This document shows positions 54,278 through 62,668 of a stretch of DNA of 64,000 nucleotides, in pieces; the first letter of the stretch is position 1, and each line of letters begins with the position of its first letter. Origin of the DNA: Rhodanobacter sp. Root480. GTDB taxonomy: Bacteria; Pseudomonadota; Gammaproteobacteria; Xanthomonadales; Rhodanobacteraceae. The position numbers and the translations under genes are program-made. The notes beneath the pieces are model-generated. The model saw only the letters and a list, made by a program, of their open reading frames with translations. It was not told the DNA's origin and did not search any database. The stretch is taken from positions 1,218,630 through 1,282,629 of the forward strand of contig NZ_LMEX01000002.1 of NCBI RefSeq assembly GCF_001426645.1, given 5' to 3'.

Positions 54278-54598
54278 GTGAAGGTAGCTGGCGAATTGAC
54301 GCCGTGCAACGGCGCCCGCAACGAACTGGAATCCCCCCGGGAGTGGTTGGCTTTCACCGCTGCATGCCAATGATTTGTCGCCATGCGCCACGCAGCCGGA
54401 AAGCAGTACGCCACGTGCGCTGCAACGGGCGACAAACGGCTTCGATGTTGCTGCCATCCTGATCCGGAACGAAAGCGGCGTGATAACTGGACGGGTAGCC
54501 CTGGCGGGTGTCCCGACATCCAGGAGCATCTTTGTCGCCGCCGCCAGCAAACCCTGTCATATGGAATACATCGACCACGTCGCGGCTTTGCGTGCGAT
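54278..54598. other. Gene-poor stretch inside the cassette region
   Basis: About 320 bases with no convincing coding frame on either strand. The right end (minus-strand CCTGAATCGCACGCAAAGCC at 54585-54604) resembles an attC 5' half at the stop of the next gene. It could be a cassette without a gene, a decayed cassette, or a promoter-bearing cassette. Confidence 0.4.
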
Positions 54599-55210
54599 TC
54601 AGGGCAACAGTTCCTTGACCGTTTTGCCCGTGGCATCCAGAACGGAAATGCTGGACTCGCCGTTCTCCGCGACCTTCATGACGATACGCTTGTTGCCGGC
54701 GCCATCGAGCAGCGCCAATGAGGCTTCGCCATCATCGCCGCGCCCGAGCCAGATCCTGCGGCGAACGTCGTTGCCCGCCGGGCTGTCGGAGATCGCCAGC
54801 CCGGCGAAGCGGTCTTCCGAATCATCGACGCCAAGCAGTTGCACCACCTGGTTTGCTTCATAGCGATCGAATGAAAGGCTGCCGCCGGAATCACGCACCT
54901 TTCCGTCCTTGTCTTTTCTGCCGCCGAAGATCAGCCCGCCAATCTCGGAGCCCTCGTCATTGAGGAAGATGAGGCCGGCCTGGGGTCGATCCAGCGGCTT
55001 CTCCTTGCCATGTACCAGCACGCCGGGCAGCTTCGCGTGGTTGGAAATAATCAGCCGTGGCGTGCCATCCGGTTCGACAATGTTGATGCGTTGAACCGTT
55101 ATCTCATCGGTGGTGATGGCGCGCTTTCCAGCGCCATAAGCCAGGCCACCCAGCAGCAAAACAGTCAGCAGGCCGGCGTATACGGAAAGAAATCCATTTG
55201 CTTTCGACAT
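54599..55210 (-). CDS. Conserved hypothetical protein with N-terminal membrane anchor
   Basis: 203 residues. A hydrophobic stretch (about 8-26: LSVYAGLLTVLLLGGLAYGA) is a signal anchor; the rest is a repeated beta pattern with INIVEPDGTPRLIISNHAKL, LGVDDSEDRFAGLAISD and SISVLDATGKTVKELLP. Probably periplasmic, anchored. Similar proteins are widespread and uncharacterised. 48 bases after the dihydrofolate-reductase-like gene, without an attC-like site between them. Confidence 0.65.
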   Translation of the reverse strand: MSKANGFLSVYAGLLTVLLLGGLAYGAGKRAITTDEITVQRINIVEPDGTPRLIISNHAKLPGVLVHGKEKPLDRPQAGLIFLNDEGSEIGGLIFGGRKDKDGKVRDSGGSLSFDRYEANQVVQLLGVDDSEDRFAGLAISDSPAGNDVRRRIWLGRGDDGEASLALLDGAGNKRIVMKVAENGESSISVLDATGKTVKELLP

Positions 55211-55258
55211 GGGCGTTTCCTGGTGTGGGTGCAGGGTGCAGCGAATCGTCGGGTGACA

Positions 55259-55888
55259 TCACTGGCGTACATAGCGCAAATGGGTGGCGGCCGAACCGTC
55301 AAGAATGCGGTCGATGCGAAACGCCGGGCCGGGCTCGTGCAGGTTTTCGAACAGGCGCCGGCCGCTGCCGAACAACACGGGCGCCAGTGCGATCTCCAGT
55401 TCGTCGACCACACCCAGGTTGAGGTATTGCTGGATCACATCCGCGCCGCCCGAAACCCGGATGTCGCGGTTGCCCGCGGATTCCCTGGCCAATTCCAGTG
55501 CACGCTGCGGCCCGTCGTTGACGAAGTGGAACGTCGTGCCGCCGGGGCGCACCCACGGCTCGCGCTTCTCGTGGGTAAGCACGTAGACCGGCGTGTGGAA
55601 CGGTGCCTCCTCCGGCCAGGCGATCTCGCCCTGGTCGAACATCCGCTTGCCCATGATGTTGGCGCCGCTGCGCTCGGCAGTCTGGCGAACCAGATCATTG
55701 ACCGGGCCGGTTTCTCCCCCATCGAGCTTCAGCAGCTTCTCGCGAAAGTACTGCTGGTTGAGTATCCAGGCCATCATCGCGCCCCATTTGGCGCCCCAGC
55801 CCTTGTACTCGGGCCTGCCCATGGTCATCCCTTCCGGCGCCATGTAGCCATCGAGACTGAGTCCGATATTGACGAAAACCTTGCTCAT
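55259..55888 (-). CDS. Dihydrofolate-reductase-like (RibD C-terminal) family protein
   Basis: 209 residues. KVFVNIGLSLDGYMAPEG at the N terminus, GANIMGKRMFDQGE, PVYVLTHEKREPW and DIRVSGGADVIQQYLNLG are the NADPH-binding pattern of the RibD_C/DHFR-like group (YyaP/YwjB type). Likely a cytosolic reductase with unknown substrate. 27 bases separate it from the GST gene upstream, suggesting a short operon. Confidence 0.9.
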   Translation of the reverse strand: MSKVFVNIGLSLDGYMAPEGMTMGRPEYKGWGAKWGAMMAWILNQQYFREKLLKLDGGETGPVNDLVRQTAERSGANIMGKRMFDQGEIAWPEEAPFHTPVYVLTHEKREPWVRPGGTTFHFVNDGPQRALELARESAGNRDIRVSGGADVIQQYLNLGVVDELEIALAPVLFGSGRRLFENLHEPGPAFRIDRILDGSAATHLRYVRQ

Positions 55889-55915
55889 GATTTCCTCGCG
55901 CTATCGACGCGTTGC

Positions 55916-56542
55916 TCAGGCACCCGGGCCCACCGGCGGGTACTTCCGGAACTCGGGCGTGCGCTCCATGCGGGCGGACAGCGTCACCAGGCCCGGATAC
56001 TTCTCCGCCACCACGATCGACGCCAGCATGGACTGCGTGAACTGCCAGACGACCGCGGTGGTGATGCCGGCCTGACGGCGTGGCTCCGCAAAAACAGGCT
56101 GACGCGTCTGCACCTCGCGCTCCAGGGCGGCACAGGCTTCCAGCAGCTGCCCCTGCACCCGCTCCACCCACGGCTCGTACTGCGCGGACGGCGGCCGCAG
56201 CTTGCGCTCGTAGACGATCTGCACACTCTTCTCGCAAGCCGCCAATGCCAGGCTGACGGCACGCATCTCGTGCTGCATGCGCGTGGCGTCGCCGAGGCTC
56301 CACAGCGCATCGCCACCGCTCCGGGTCGCTTCGACGAACTGCAGGATCAGCGAGGAATCCATCAACACCTCGCCGTCATCGCACACCAGCGTCGGCGCCT
56401 TCACCACCGGGTTGATGCGCTGAAACTGCGCGTACGTGCTGAACACCGAGATAGGCTCGAGCCCGAACGGGATGCCCAGGCATTCCAGCGAAATGGCGAC
56501 GCGCCGCACGTAGGGCGAATCCAGCATGCCGATCAGTCGCAT
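55916..56542 (-). CDS. Glutathione S-transferase family protein
   Basis: 208 residues from ATG 56542 (a GTG one codon earlier is possible). The thioredoxin-like N-terminal domain MRLIGMLDSPYVRRVAISLE with Ser/Pro near 10-11, VKAPTLVCDDGEVLMDSSLI as the glutathione-binding cis-Pro and DS motif, then a helical C-terminal domain. Cytosolic conjugation or reduction of unknown electrophiles. The stop of the cupin gene overlaps its start. Confidence 0.9.
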   Translation of the reverse strand: MRLIGMLDSPYVRRVAISLECLGIPFGLEPISVFSTYAQFQRINPVVKAPTLVCDDGEVLMDSSLILQFVEATRSGGDALWSLGDATRMQHEMRAVSLALAACEKSVQIVYERKLRPPSAQYEPWVERVQGQLLEACAALEREVQTRQPVFAEPRRQAGITTAVVWQFTQSMLASIVVAEKYPGLVTLSARMERTPEFRKYPPVGPGA

Positions 56543-56925
56543 CACTTTGCCTCCAGATGGGATGGCGCCGCCGCGTCGGGCAGATTGGTACGGTCGCCGG
56601 CCGTCGTGGGTGACGATATGACGAGAAACACCACGTAGGCGTCCGAACGGTTGGTGAAACGGTGCCGCGAGCCCGGCGGCACATGCAGCCCCTGGCCGGC
56701 GGCGAACGTCACCGCCTCATGCTCGAACTCCATCGTCGCCGTGCCCGAAAGCACGTAGAAGAACTGGCGTGCCTGCGAATGAAAATGCGACGTCTCGCTC
56801 GCCCCCGGCGGCACGCGCTCCTGGATCACGCTGAGCGTGGGGTCCTTGAGCAGGTGCCAGCCATCGCAGACGCCGCCCCATGTGTAGTGCTCCGCCGTGT
56901 CGATGCCTGAAATACGATGATCCAT
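56542..56925 (-). CDS. Cupin-domain protein
   Basis: 127 residues from ATG 56925; the frame opens at 57048 but earlier codons are not cupin-like. TSHFHSQARQFFYVLSGTATMEFEHE carries the first cupin motif (His, His, Glu pattern), and HVPPGSRHRFTNRSDAYVVF the second (PG..H). One metal ion is expected in the barrel. Substrate unknown. Overlaps the GST start. Confidence 0.88.
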   Translation of the reverse strand: MDHRISGIDTAEHYTWGGVCDGWHLLKDPTLSVIQERVPPGASETSHFHSQARQFFYVLSGTATMEFEHEAVTFAAGQGLHVPPGSRHRFTNRSDAYVVFLVISSPTTAGDRTNLPDAAAPSHLEAK

Positions 56926-57152
56926 GATGCGGTCCAACGTGGGAGTGAGCGGCGGCAGAGCCGCCTGAAACAAATCGTCAGCTTGCGGCAGCCATGCCGT
57001 TGCCAGAGCTGCAGCCTGCGCGCCAATGCAACCCAAGGCGCTTCCCAACCATCATACTTTTGCGACGCCACGGCAGGCCGATGGCAGGTCAAGAAGGATC
57101 GCGACGCCGGTGCCGCGTGCGGATCAACTTGCGGCAACGGCCCCTGGAGTGC

Positions 57153-57746
57153 TCATGGATGGACCTTCTCGTGCCGCTCCAGCATCAGCACGAACTGCGA
57201 AATGCGTTTGGCGCGCGTCTCGGCCTTCTTGGCGGTTTGAATCCGGAACAGAACTGCGTACCGATTCCTGCTGTCGAGGGTGCCAAAAAACGCCTTGGCC
57301 CGCGCATTGCCGTCCAGCGCAGACTGGAAATCACTGGGCACCGTGGCCTTGCTGGAGGAGTCATAGGCAGCGTCCCAGCGCCCGTCGAGTTTTGCCCGCT
57401 CAATTTCCTTGAGCCCGGCGGGTTTCATCTTCCTGGCCTTGACCAGGGCAAGTGCCTTGTCGCGGTTGATCTTCGACCAAACGCTCTTGTCCGAGCGCCG
57501 GGTGAATTTCTGCAGCCAGAATCGATCGCTGTGCGCCTTCTTCTGCCCATCTATCCAGCCAAAGCAAAGCGCAACGGCGATGGCTTCGTCGTACGACACC
57601 GATTGCGCGTCCGCGCCTTTCTTCGCGATCCGCAGCCATGCCCCGGGCGATGCGGCGTGATTTTCATCCAGCCAGGTCGCCCAGCCCGATGGCTGCTCGA
57701 AGTGAAGCATTGGCAGTTCGGCAGCGCGCCTGGTTCGGGTGTTCAC
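57153..57746 (-). CDS. YdeI/OmpD-associated family protein
   Basis: 197 residues from GTG 57746, which includes the family-typical ELPMLHF; ATG 57710 is the alternative. ATWLDENHAASPGAWLRIAK, CFGWIDGQKKAHSDRFWLQK, FTRRSDKSVWSKINRDKALA and the C-terminal RIQTAKKAETRAKRISQFV are hallmarks of the YdeI group (DUF1801/OmdA-like). Cytosolic. Function unknown; some homologues affect peptide resistance. The 230 bases downstream before the cupin gene show no clear gene. Confidence 0.88.
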   Translation of the reverse strand: MNTRTRRAAELPMLHFEQPSGWATWLDENHAASPGAWLRIAKKGADAQSVSYDEAIAVALCFGWIDGQKKAHSDRFWLQKFTRRSDKSVWSKINRDKALALVKARKMKPAGLKEIERAKLDGRWDAAYDSSSKATVPSDFQSALDGNARAKAFFGTLDSRNRYAVLFRIQTAKKAETRAKRISQFVLMLERHEKVHP

Positions 57747-57787
57747 TCCCGGTGCTTCCCCTGGCGGGCCATGGCGCGAGGATGCCA

Positions 57788-58522
57788 TCACGCATCCCCG
57801 ACCTGCGCGGCCGCCTCCGAGATGAAACGCGCGATCGCGAGCCTTGCGCGACGCGCCGACCGCGGTGAGTAGACCAGCCGTGCCGTGGGATCGGTGCCGG
57901 CCTCCGGGTTGTCGAAGGCGTGATGCGTCTGACTGTAGAGTTCGAAGCGCACATCGTTTCCGGCCGCATCCATCTCGGCGATGACCGAGTCGATCGTTGT
58001 CATCGGCGAGACCTGATCCTGTGTCCCCTGAAGAATCAAAACCGGGGCCTCGATGCGGGTATCCATGCCTGGCGCTGCCGTCTTCAACAGCGCGGAACAC
58101 AAAATGATGCCCGCGACGTCGGCGCCACTACGCGCGTAATCGAGCGCGATCATGCCTCCCGCGCTGTACCCGAGGCAGATCACCGGTGTCCCCACCGGTA
58201 CCTCTTGGCGAAGTCGCGCCACGCATGCGGCGAGCGCCGTGACGCCATGAGCCCTGTTCTCCAGCAGGCGCTTTACCATCGGCCCCACTTGCTCCGGGTT
58301 GTCCGGATTGAAGCCATCGCCATACAGGTCGGCAATGGCCACGGTGCAGCCGATGCCCATCAGATACGCGGCATGATCGCCCGCAAGAGCGCTTTGCCCA
58401 CGCCAGTCCGGCAGCAACACGATCGCCGCGTCAGGCTCGGCGATCGAAGCGTTGTAGAGCGCGCCTGCGTACTGTTGTTCGCCGACGGAGTAATCGAAAC
58501 GGTTGCTGCTTCCCTCATTCAT
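57788..58522 (-). CDS. Dienelactone-hydrolase-family alpha/beta hydrolase
   Basis: 244 residues. The nucleophile elbow is CLGYSAGGM (Ser instead of the Cys of classical dienelactone hydrolase). The acid lies near QGTQDQVSPM and the catalytic His in YSQTHHAFDNPEAG. PDWRGQSALAGDHAAYLMGIG gives the oxyanion region. Cytosolic esterase/lactonase, substrate unknown. 178 bases separate it from the GNAT gene upstream. Confidence 0.88.
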   Translation of the reverse strand: MNEGSSNRFDYSVGEQQYAGALYNASIAEPDAAIVLLPDWRGQSALAGDHAAYLMGIGCTVAIADLYGDGFNPDNPEQVGPMVKRLLENRAHGVTALAACVARLRQEVPVGTPVICLGYSAGGMIALDYARSGADVAGIILCSALLKTAAPGMDTRIEAPVLILQGTQDQVSPMTTIDSVIAEMDAAGNDVRFELYSQTHHAFDNPEAGTDPTARLVYSPRSARRARLAIARFISEAAAQVGDA

Positions 58523-58698
58523 CCGGAGTGCCCTCGTCGTCTTTCGGTTCTCGTGGGGATGGTGGCTTGTTGCCCGACGTCATCGATGCCCGGCAGCATA
58601 GGTGGAGCTTTCTGCAGGTGCGCTCAACGCCAGCGTTGAATGATGGCGCGTTCGATATGCAGTCCGTAGGCTGTGGCTACTCCTGGTGCAGAGCCTCG

Positions 58699-59127
58699 CT
58701 ACGGCGCGGCATAGACATCCGGCGCATAGCGCTCCATGAGCGTCTGCGGATGCGCAGGTGCCGTAAACCCGAACCGGGCGTACAGCCCATGCGCATCTCC
58801 GGTGGCGAGGGTGAAGCGGCGCAGGCCCTGAAGTTGCGGGTGAGCAAAGACCGCGCCCATGAGCGCCTTGCTGTAGCCCTTGCCGCGATGTTCCGGCAGA
58901 ACGAAAACGTCCACCAGATTGGCGAACGTGGCGTAGTCGGATATGACGCGGGCAAACGCGACCTGCCGCTTGCCGAGAAAGCCGCCAAAACAAAGTGAGT
59001 TGGCAACGGCCCGCTCGACCACGGCGAAAGGAATGGCTTTGGCCCAGTAAGTCTGTTCCGAGAGAAAGCGATGGATGAGCTGGAGATCCAGCTCGGCCGC
59101 TTCTGTGGTGATCCGGAGTTCTTCCAT
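58699..59127 (-). CDS. GNAT-family N-acetyltransferase
   Basis: 142 residues. FARVISDYATFANLVDVFVL, then LPEHRGKGYSKALMGAVFAH as motif A (RGKGYSKAL), and GLYARFGFTAPAHP as motif B. Related to the YitI/ArgA-like small GNATs. Cytosolic, acceptor unknown. Starts 17 bases after an attC-like site. Confidence 0.92.
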   Translation of the reverse strand: MEELRITTEAAELDLQLIHRFLSEQTYWAKAIPFAVVERAVANSLCFGGFLGKRQVAFARVISDYATFANLVDVFVLPEHRGKGYSKALMGAVFAHPQLQGLRRFTLATGDAHGLYARFGFTAPAHPQTLMERYAPDVYAAP

Positions 59128-59144
59128 AGGGCGAAAATACTTGA

Positions 59145-59203
59145 GGGGTTGATGCCTGGATCAAGTCGCGCGAAGGAACGCGAGCTTGAGTGACTCGTCA
59201 GTC
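59145..59203 (-). other. attC-like cassette site
   Basis: Minus strand: GACTGACGAGTCACTCAAGC, loop GCGTTCCTTCGCGC, then GACTTGATCCAGGCATCAAC. It resembles canonical attC in both halves and includes the stop codon TGA of the upstream gene. Confidence 0.6.
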
Positions 59204-59632
59204 CTGGCCCAGATCAAGCGCCAGATGGTGGCAATTCAACTGCAGTCCCTTGCGCAGATACAACCGGTGCGCCGCGTGCCGGGTATAGCCCGTGTCCAGG
59301 TGCACGCCCTGGCAGTCGTTGGCCCTGGCATGCGCCACCATCCAGTCCATGAGCGCACCGGCAAAGCCCTGTGACGTGGCCCCGGGCAGGGTCGTCAGGT
59401 CGTCTATGTAGAGGACTTTTCCCCACGCCAGGAACTCCGCGAACCGAAAGCCGGCGGCGCTCTGAACCTTGCCGTCATGCTTCAACGCCACGATCTGGTA
59501 GGACTGCGCCTGCTGCCGACGTACCTGGGACAGGAACGCCTGCTCCTGAAAGTGCGGCCGCAGCGCACTGAAGGCGGCAAAGCACGACAGGATGTCCTCA
59601 TCCGAATGGGCCACGAAGATGTCGCCGGTCAT
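59198..59632 (-). CDS. GNAT-family N-acetyltransferase
   Basis: 144 residues from ATG 59632. Predicted GNAT core: VLYIDDLTTLPGATSQGFAG (motif A, degenerate QGFAG), ANDCQGVHLDTGYTRHAAH, and YLRKGLQLNCHHLAL as motif B. Cytosolic. Flanked on both sides by attC-like sites (59145-59203 and 59652-59702), giving a clean single-gene cassette. Confidence 0.88.
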   Translation of the reverse strand: MTGDIFVAHSDEDILSCFAAFSALRPHFQEQAFLSQVRRQQAQSYQIVALKHDGKVQSAAGFRFAEFLAWGKVLYIDDLTTLPGATSQGFAGALMDWMVAHARANDCQGVHLDTGYTRHAAHRLYLRKGLQLNCHHLALDLGQD

Positions 59633-59651
59633 GTGAAATCCTTCATGCGGT

Positions 59652-59702
59652 GCCCGATGCCGGAGTGAAAGACGGCGCAGTCCGTCGGAATGAGGCGTCA
59701 GG
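59652..59702 (-). other. attC-like cassette site
   Basis: Minus strand: CCTGACGCCTCATTCCGACG, loop, then CTTTCACTCCGGCATCGGGC, where TCACTC and ATCGGGC match the L' and R' blocks of attC. Confidence 0.5.
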
Positions 59703-60072
59703 TGTGCATCTTGCGAAATGCCCACCAGCCGAACCCGCCCAGCGCCAGAACCCACAGCGTAACAATGAAAACCGCCATGACGCGACTCGTTGGCCGGGCG
59801 GCCGCGGCCAGCGCCCGCTCGCTTGCGGCGGCCATTACGTCGGCGGGAATGAGGCGGAGCACCAGCGCCAATCCGAGTGGCACGATGATCAGGTCATCCA
59901 GGTAACCCAGCACCGGAATGAAGTCCGGGATGAGGTCGATGGGGCTGAGTGCATAGGCCGCCACCGCCAGCGCCAGCAGCCGGACAAACCACGGCGTGCG
60001 CGGATCGCGGGCGGCGTAATACACCACCGTGGTCTGATGCTTGAGGCGTTTCGCCCATTGCCTGATGGACAT
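59698..60072 (-). CDS. YkvA-family (DUF1232) membrane protein
   Basis: 124 residues from ATG 60072 (or GTG 60075). Central [20 protein letters not shown] followed by [19 protein letters not shown] is the DUF1232 signature. Two to three hydrophobic segments, the last near 95-112. Inner-membrane protein of unknown role. Its stop lies within an attC-like site. Confidence 0.9.
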   Translation of the reverse strand: MSIRQWAKRLKHQTTVVYYAARDPRTPWFVRLLALAVAAYALSPIDLIPDFIPVLGYLDDLIIVPLGLALVLRLIPADVMAAASERALAAAARPTSRVMAVFIVTLWVLALGGFGWWAFRKMHT

Positions 60073-60139
60073 CACGACCGCGCATGCCGAGTCGTTCGCG
60101 ACACTCTGGCCAACCCGGACAGACGCGGACCCCGATGCG

Positions 60140-60427
60140 TCACCACAGCCATCGCGCCAACCGCATCAGGGTGTCGCAGATCCAGCCGAAGACGTTCGGG
60201 GCAAGGCGAGGGAAGGCGAACGACAGGGCGGCGAACCCGACGATGGCTGCGACCAGCGCCGACAGCGGCAACACGGTGTCCGAGATGGGCGCGATCTGGT
60301 TGTTGATGATCAGCCAGATCAGGCCCATGAGCGGCACCGAGAACAGACACGACGCGACGGCGGCTATAGCGCGTCCGCCAAGCGTGAGATCCGAATCGGT
60401 GCCTCGACGTACCCGGGTATGCGACAT
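60140..60427 (-). CDS. Small membrane protein, unknown
   Basis: 95 residues from ATG 60427. Hydrophobic segments at about 18-40 and 48-72 ([38 protein letters not shown]), then a Trp-containing end RLARWLW. No family recognised. Cassette-like position between two minus-strand genes. Confidence 0.6.
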   Translation of the reverse strand: MSHTRVRRGTDSDLTLGGRAIAAVASCLFSVPLMGLIWLIINNQIAPISDTVLPLSALVAAIVGFAALSFAFPRLAPNVFGWICDTLMRLARWLW

Positions 60428-60429
60428 GG

Positions 60430-60492
60430 GAGTTGGTGCTGAAGTTGAGTGGTGGCGAAGCCGATGCAAGCCCGCGCAAGCGCGTTGTCAGC
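60430..60492 (-). other. attC-like cassette site
   Basis: Minus strand: GGCTGACAACGCGCTTGCGC at the stop codon, then CTTGCATCGGCTTCGCC, then ACTCAACTTCAGCACCAAC. Three bases before the next ATG. Confidence 0.5.
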
Positions 60493-60817
60493 CGCCGTTG
60501 AGCAACCGGCAGCTGCCACCGCCGATGGTACCTGCTGACCAGGAGCCGATACCGGAAGCATCGAGCGAGGCAAGGAAAGACAGCTCGGGTGTCACCGCGA
60601 AGGAAATCCGGCCGCCTGAATCGCCGATGGTGAAGTCCGCCTTGAACTCCACATGCTTGAACCTCTGCAGAAAGGTTGCGATCGGTGACGTGGTGGGGGA
60701 TGGCAGCGCCATGAGCACGACGTCACGCGTATCCATGGCAAACACGGCCTCGCTGCCGGCCACGAGCAGGAAGCCCTGATCCCGGTTTTCGTGGTCGCGT
60801 AACACGATGGTTGGCAT
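60488..60817 (-). CDS. Hypothetical beta-rich protein
   Basis: 109 residues. Alternating strands (QGFLLVAGSEAVFAMDTRDV, VEFKADFTIGDSGGRISFAV) suggest a small beta-sandwich or barrel. No signal peptide, no recognised family, two Cys absent except CRLLNGG at the end. Cassette-like position. Confidence 0.6.
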   Translation of the reverse strand: MPTIVLRDHENRDQGFLLVAGSEAVFAMDTRDVVLMALPSPTTSPIATFLQRFKHVEFKADFTIGDSGGRISFAVTPELSFLASLDASGIGSWSAGTIGGGSCRLLNGG

Positions 60818-61011
60818 GGACGGCTGACACCCGGGTAAAGCTGCCTGAGTTACGCCGCGTCAATGAAGTGGCGGCAGCGTGAACGCCGCTGTCGATGATA
60901 GTGCGTATACCGCGGCTACCGGGGGCTTGAGAATGGCCACGAGAACGATGTGGAGGCAGAAGAACGCCAGGGTAGTGAAAAGGCATGCGTCACTCACGAG
61001 ACTATTCAAGT
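60818..61011. other. Non-coding stretch upstream of a cassette gene
   Basis: About 190 bases without a plausible gene between the hypothetical gene's start and the attC-like site at 61012-61078. It may hold a promoter for the downstream minus-strand genes. Confidence 0.35.
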
Positions 61012-61078
61012 GTCTTGAGGCTCAAGTGAAGCTTCGGGCGGAGCGTATCCGCTAGTCCCTCTGGATGATTGTCAGACG
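61012..61078 (-). other. attC-like cassette site
   Basis: Minus strand: GTCTGACAATCATCCAGAGG at the stop codon, then AAGCTTCACTTGAGCCTCAA and GAC. First block is nearly GTCTAACAAT; the last block ends in AGAC like R'. Confidence 0.55.
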
Positions 61079-61473
61079 CCAACGCTCTTGCCCAGCGCCG
61101 CCTCGATCACGCGCTCGGCGGGTGCCAGGTTGGTCACAAACTCGGGCGGGAGTCCATGGCGTTGGACGATGGCCGCGGTTGAGGTGAAGCACACGACAAC
61201 CCGCCCCGGCACGGCCTCGCTGACAAGCACCTTGAGCGGCAGATCAACGCCCACTTGCGGATTGGCGAGCATGAGCGGTGTACCCGCCTGAGGGTTGCCG
61301 AAGATCACCAGAGTCGTCGGCGGCATTGCCAACCCGGCCGCACTGGCCTCAGCCTGCTGATCAATGACCGCGAAAACCTTGATGCTCTTCGCGGCAAACG
61401 CAGCAAGCAAACGCCGAACCGTGTCGGAGAAGGTGTACGGACTTTCGAGAGTGACAACGCTGGATGATGACAT
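61072..61473 (-). CDS. DUF302-family protein
   Basis: 133 residues. VTLESPYTFSDTVRRLLAAF, IKVFAVIDQQAEASAAGLAM, TTLVIFGNPQAGTPLMLANP and AGTPLM are the typical pattern of DUF302. Cytosolic, single domain. Function unknown. Flanked by two attC-like sites; the one upstream (61486-61545) is the best in the window. Confidence 0.9.
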   Translation of the reverse strand: MSSSSVVTLESPYTFSDTVRRLLAAFAAKSIKVFAVIDQQAEASAAGLAMPPTTLVIFGNPQAGTPLMLANPQVGVDLPLKVLVSEAVPGRVVVCFTSTAAIVQRHGLPPEFVTNLAPAERVIEAALGKSVGV

Positions 61474-61485
61474 GGGTCTGTGGGT

Positions 61486-61545
61486 ACCTAATGTTTGAAT
61501 CAGGCCTGCCGCGAAATGGCATCGCCTTGAACGAATGGTCAGGCA
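61486..61545 (-). other. attC site (best match)
   Basis: Minus strand: TGCCTGACCATTCGTTCAAG, GCGATGCCATTTCGCGGCAG, GCCTGATTCAAACATTAGGT. This follows the canonical layout GCCTAAC-AATTCGTTCAAGC ... GCTTAACTCAAGCGTTAGGY, including an apical TTCGCGG hairpin and R' ATTAGGT. The TGA is the stop of the hydrolase gene, and the next ATG begins 13 bases after R'. Confidence 0.75.
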
Positions 61546-62096
61546 TCAGCGTGCTCTTCCGCGCGCAACGCGCAAAGCAGGGCGTAGCCCTCCGGCCATG
61601 GGCCAAACCCGCTGGACGCATTGATGTGCCCCGCACCTTGCAAAAGCACGAAGCGGCTGCGCCAGGCGTCGGCGTACTGGCGGGCTCGCGTCGGCTCTAT
61701 ATACCGATCATCGGCGCTTGCGACGATGATCGAGGGAAAAGGAAGCGGCAGCAGCGGGACGGGGCCGAAACCGACAGGGCCCGGCGGGTAATTGGCGCCG
61801 TCAGGATCACTCGGGGCTACAAGAAGAGCGCCACAGACTCGCTCCAACTGCGGCGATGACGCCGAGGCGGCCCAATGGGCCACCAATGCACAGGCTGAAC
61901 TATGCGCAGCGAGAACGACCGGGCCATTGCGTTGCCCCACCACATGGTCGAGGCGGTCAACCCAATCCCGGCAACGAGGCGTCTCCCAGTCATTTTGGAG
62001 CACCCGCTCGCATGAAGAATCCTGACGCTCCCAATGGCTCTGCCAGTGGTCCGGGCCGGAGTTGCCAAGGCCTGGCAGGATAAGTACAGGATGCAT
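61539..62096 (-). CDS. RBBP9/YdeN-family alpha/beta hydrolase
   Basis: 185 residues. PVLILPGLGNSGPDHWQSHW at the start, nucleophile elbow LAAHSSACALVAHW (HSxG-like with Ala), ASADDRYIEPTRAR as the acid and GAGHINASSGFGPWPEG as the His region are characteristic of RBBP9/YdeN serine hydrolases. Cytosolic. Substrate unknown. Flanked by two attC-like sites, so a single-gene cassette. Confidence 0.92.
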   Translation of the reverse strand: MHPVLILPGLGNSGPDHWQSHWERQDSSCERVLQNDWETPRCRDWVDRLDHVVGQRNGPVVLAAHSSACALVAHWAASASSPQLERVCGALLVAPSDPDGANYPPGPVGFGPVPLLPLPFPSIIVASADDRYIEPTRARQYADAWRSRFVLLQGAGHINASSGFGPWPEGYALLCALRAEEHADA

Positions 62097-62127
62097 GCTT
62101 CTCGCCTTTGATGATGTCGGGTTTGAT

Positions 62128-62170
62128 GTTCGGCGCCGGAGTTGAGCACCGCCTTGCGCGAAATGTCAGG
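62128..62170 (-). other. attC-like cassette site
   Basis: Minus strand: CCTGACATTTCGCGCAAGGC at the stop, then GTGCTCAACTCCGGCGCCGA and AC. L' TCAACTC is a strong match; R' is degenerate. Confidence 0.55.
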
Positions 62171-62549
62171 TTGCGCCTGCAGGCCAGCTCAGGAACTTGC
62201 CCGTGCCGGCGCCATCCCGGCGGCGTATGCGTGCGTCCTCAAGAGCATGCGTTGGAAAGAGCCGCGCATTGATGCCGCGCCGATCGCGTTTTGCGTCGCG
62301 AGGCACCCAGTGCGTGACGCAGCCGCAGGTACGGCACCGATGAAAATCGACATTATGCCCAGCCCACGCATAGGTGTCGGTCAGCGAGCTGTCCGGCACG
62401 GAGATGACGTCGCCAGCCGCGTAGTAGGACCAGAGCACGCCGTAACTGTGGCAGAGCGAGCAGTTGCATTCGGTCACTTCCGTCGGAAAGTGCGCAACGG
62501 CTATCTGGACGGCGCCGCAATGACAGGAGGCGATCATTTTCATGGGCAT
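62166..62549 (-). CDS. GFA-family protein
   Basis: 127 residues from ATG 62549, or 62543 two codons later. MIASCHCGAVQIAVAHFPTE and ECNCSLCHSYGVLWSYY hold zinc-binding cysteines; HRCRTCGCVTHWVP is the second site. Mss4-like GFA fold; some relatives are glutathione-dependent enzymes. Second GFA copy in the region (first at 52312). Stop lies in an attC-like site. Confidence 0.9.
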   Translation of the reverse strand: MPMKMIASCHCGAVQIAVAHFPTEVTECNCSLCHSYGVLWSYYAAGDVISVPDSSLTDTYAWAGHNVDFHRCRTCGCVTHWVPRDAKRDRRGINARLFPTHALEDARIRRRDGAGTGKFLSWPAGAT

Positions 62550-62592
62550 GATGACTGGTGGTTCGGGTGGTCAGATCGAGACGTGTAGTGGA

Positions 62593-62668
62593 GCAGGGCG
62601 CAGGGCAAGCCGCATCCACCGGGTGCTTTGCAGAACGAGGAGGCTCCGGCTCGAGCGCATTGTCAGTC
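62593..62668 (-). other. attC-like cassette site
   Basis: Minus strand: CTGACAATGCGCTCGAGCCG at the stop (close to CTAACAATTCGTTCAAGCCG), then a loop, then TGCGGCTTGCCCTGCGCCC. The 5' half is strong; R' is weak. Confidence 0.55.
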
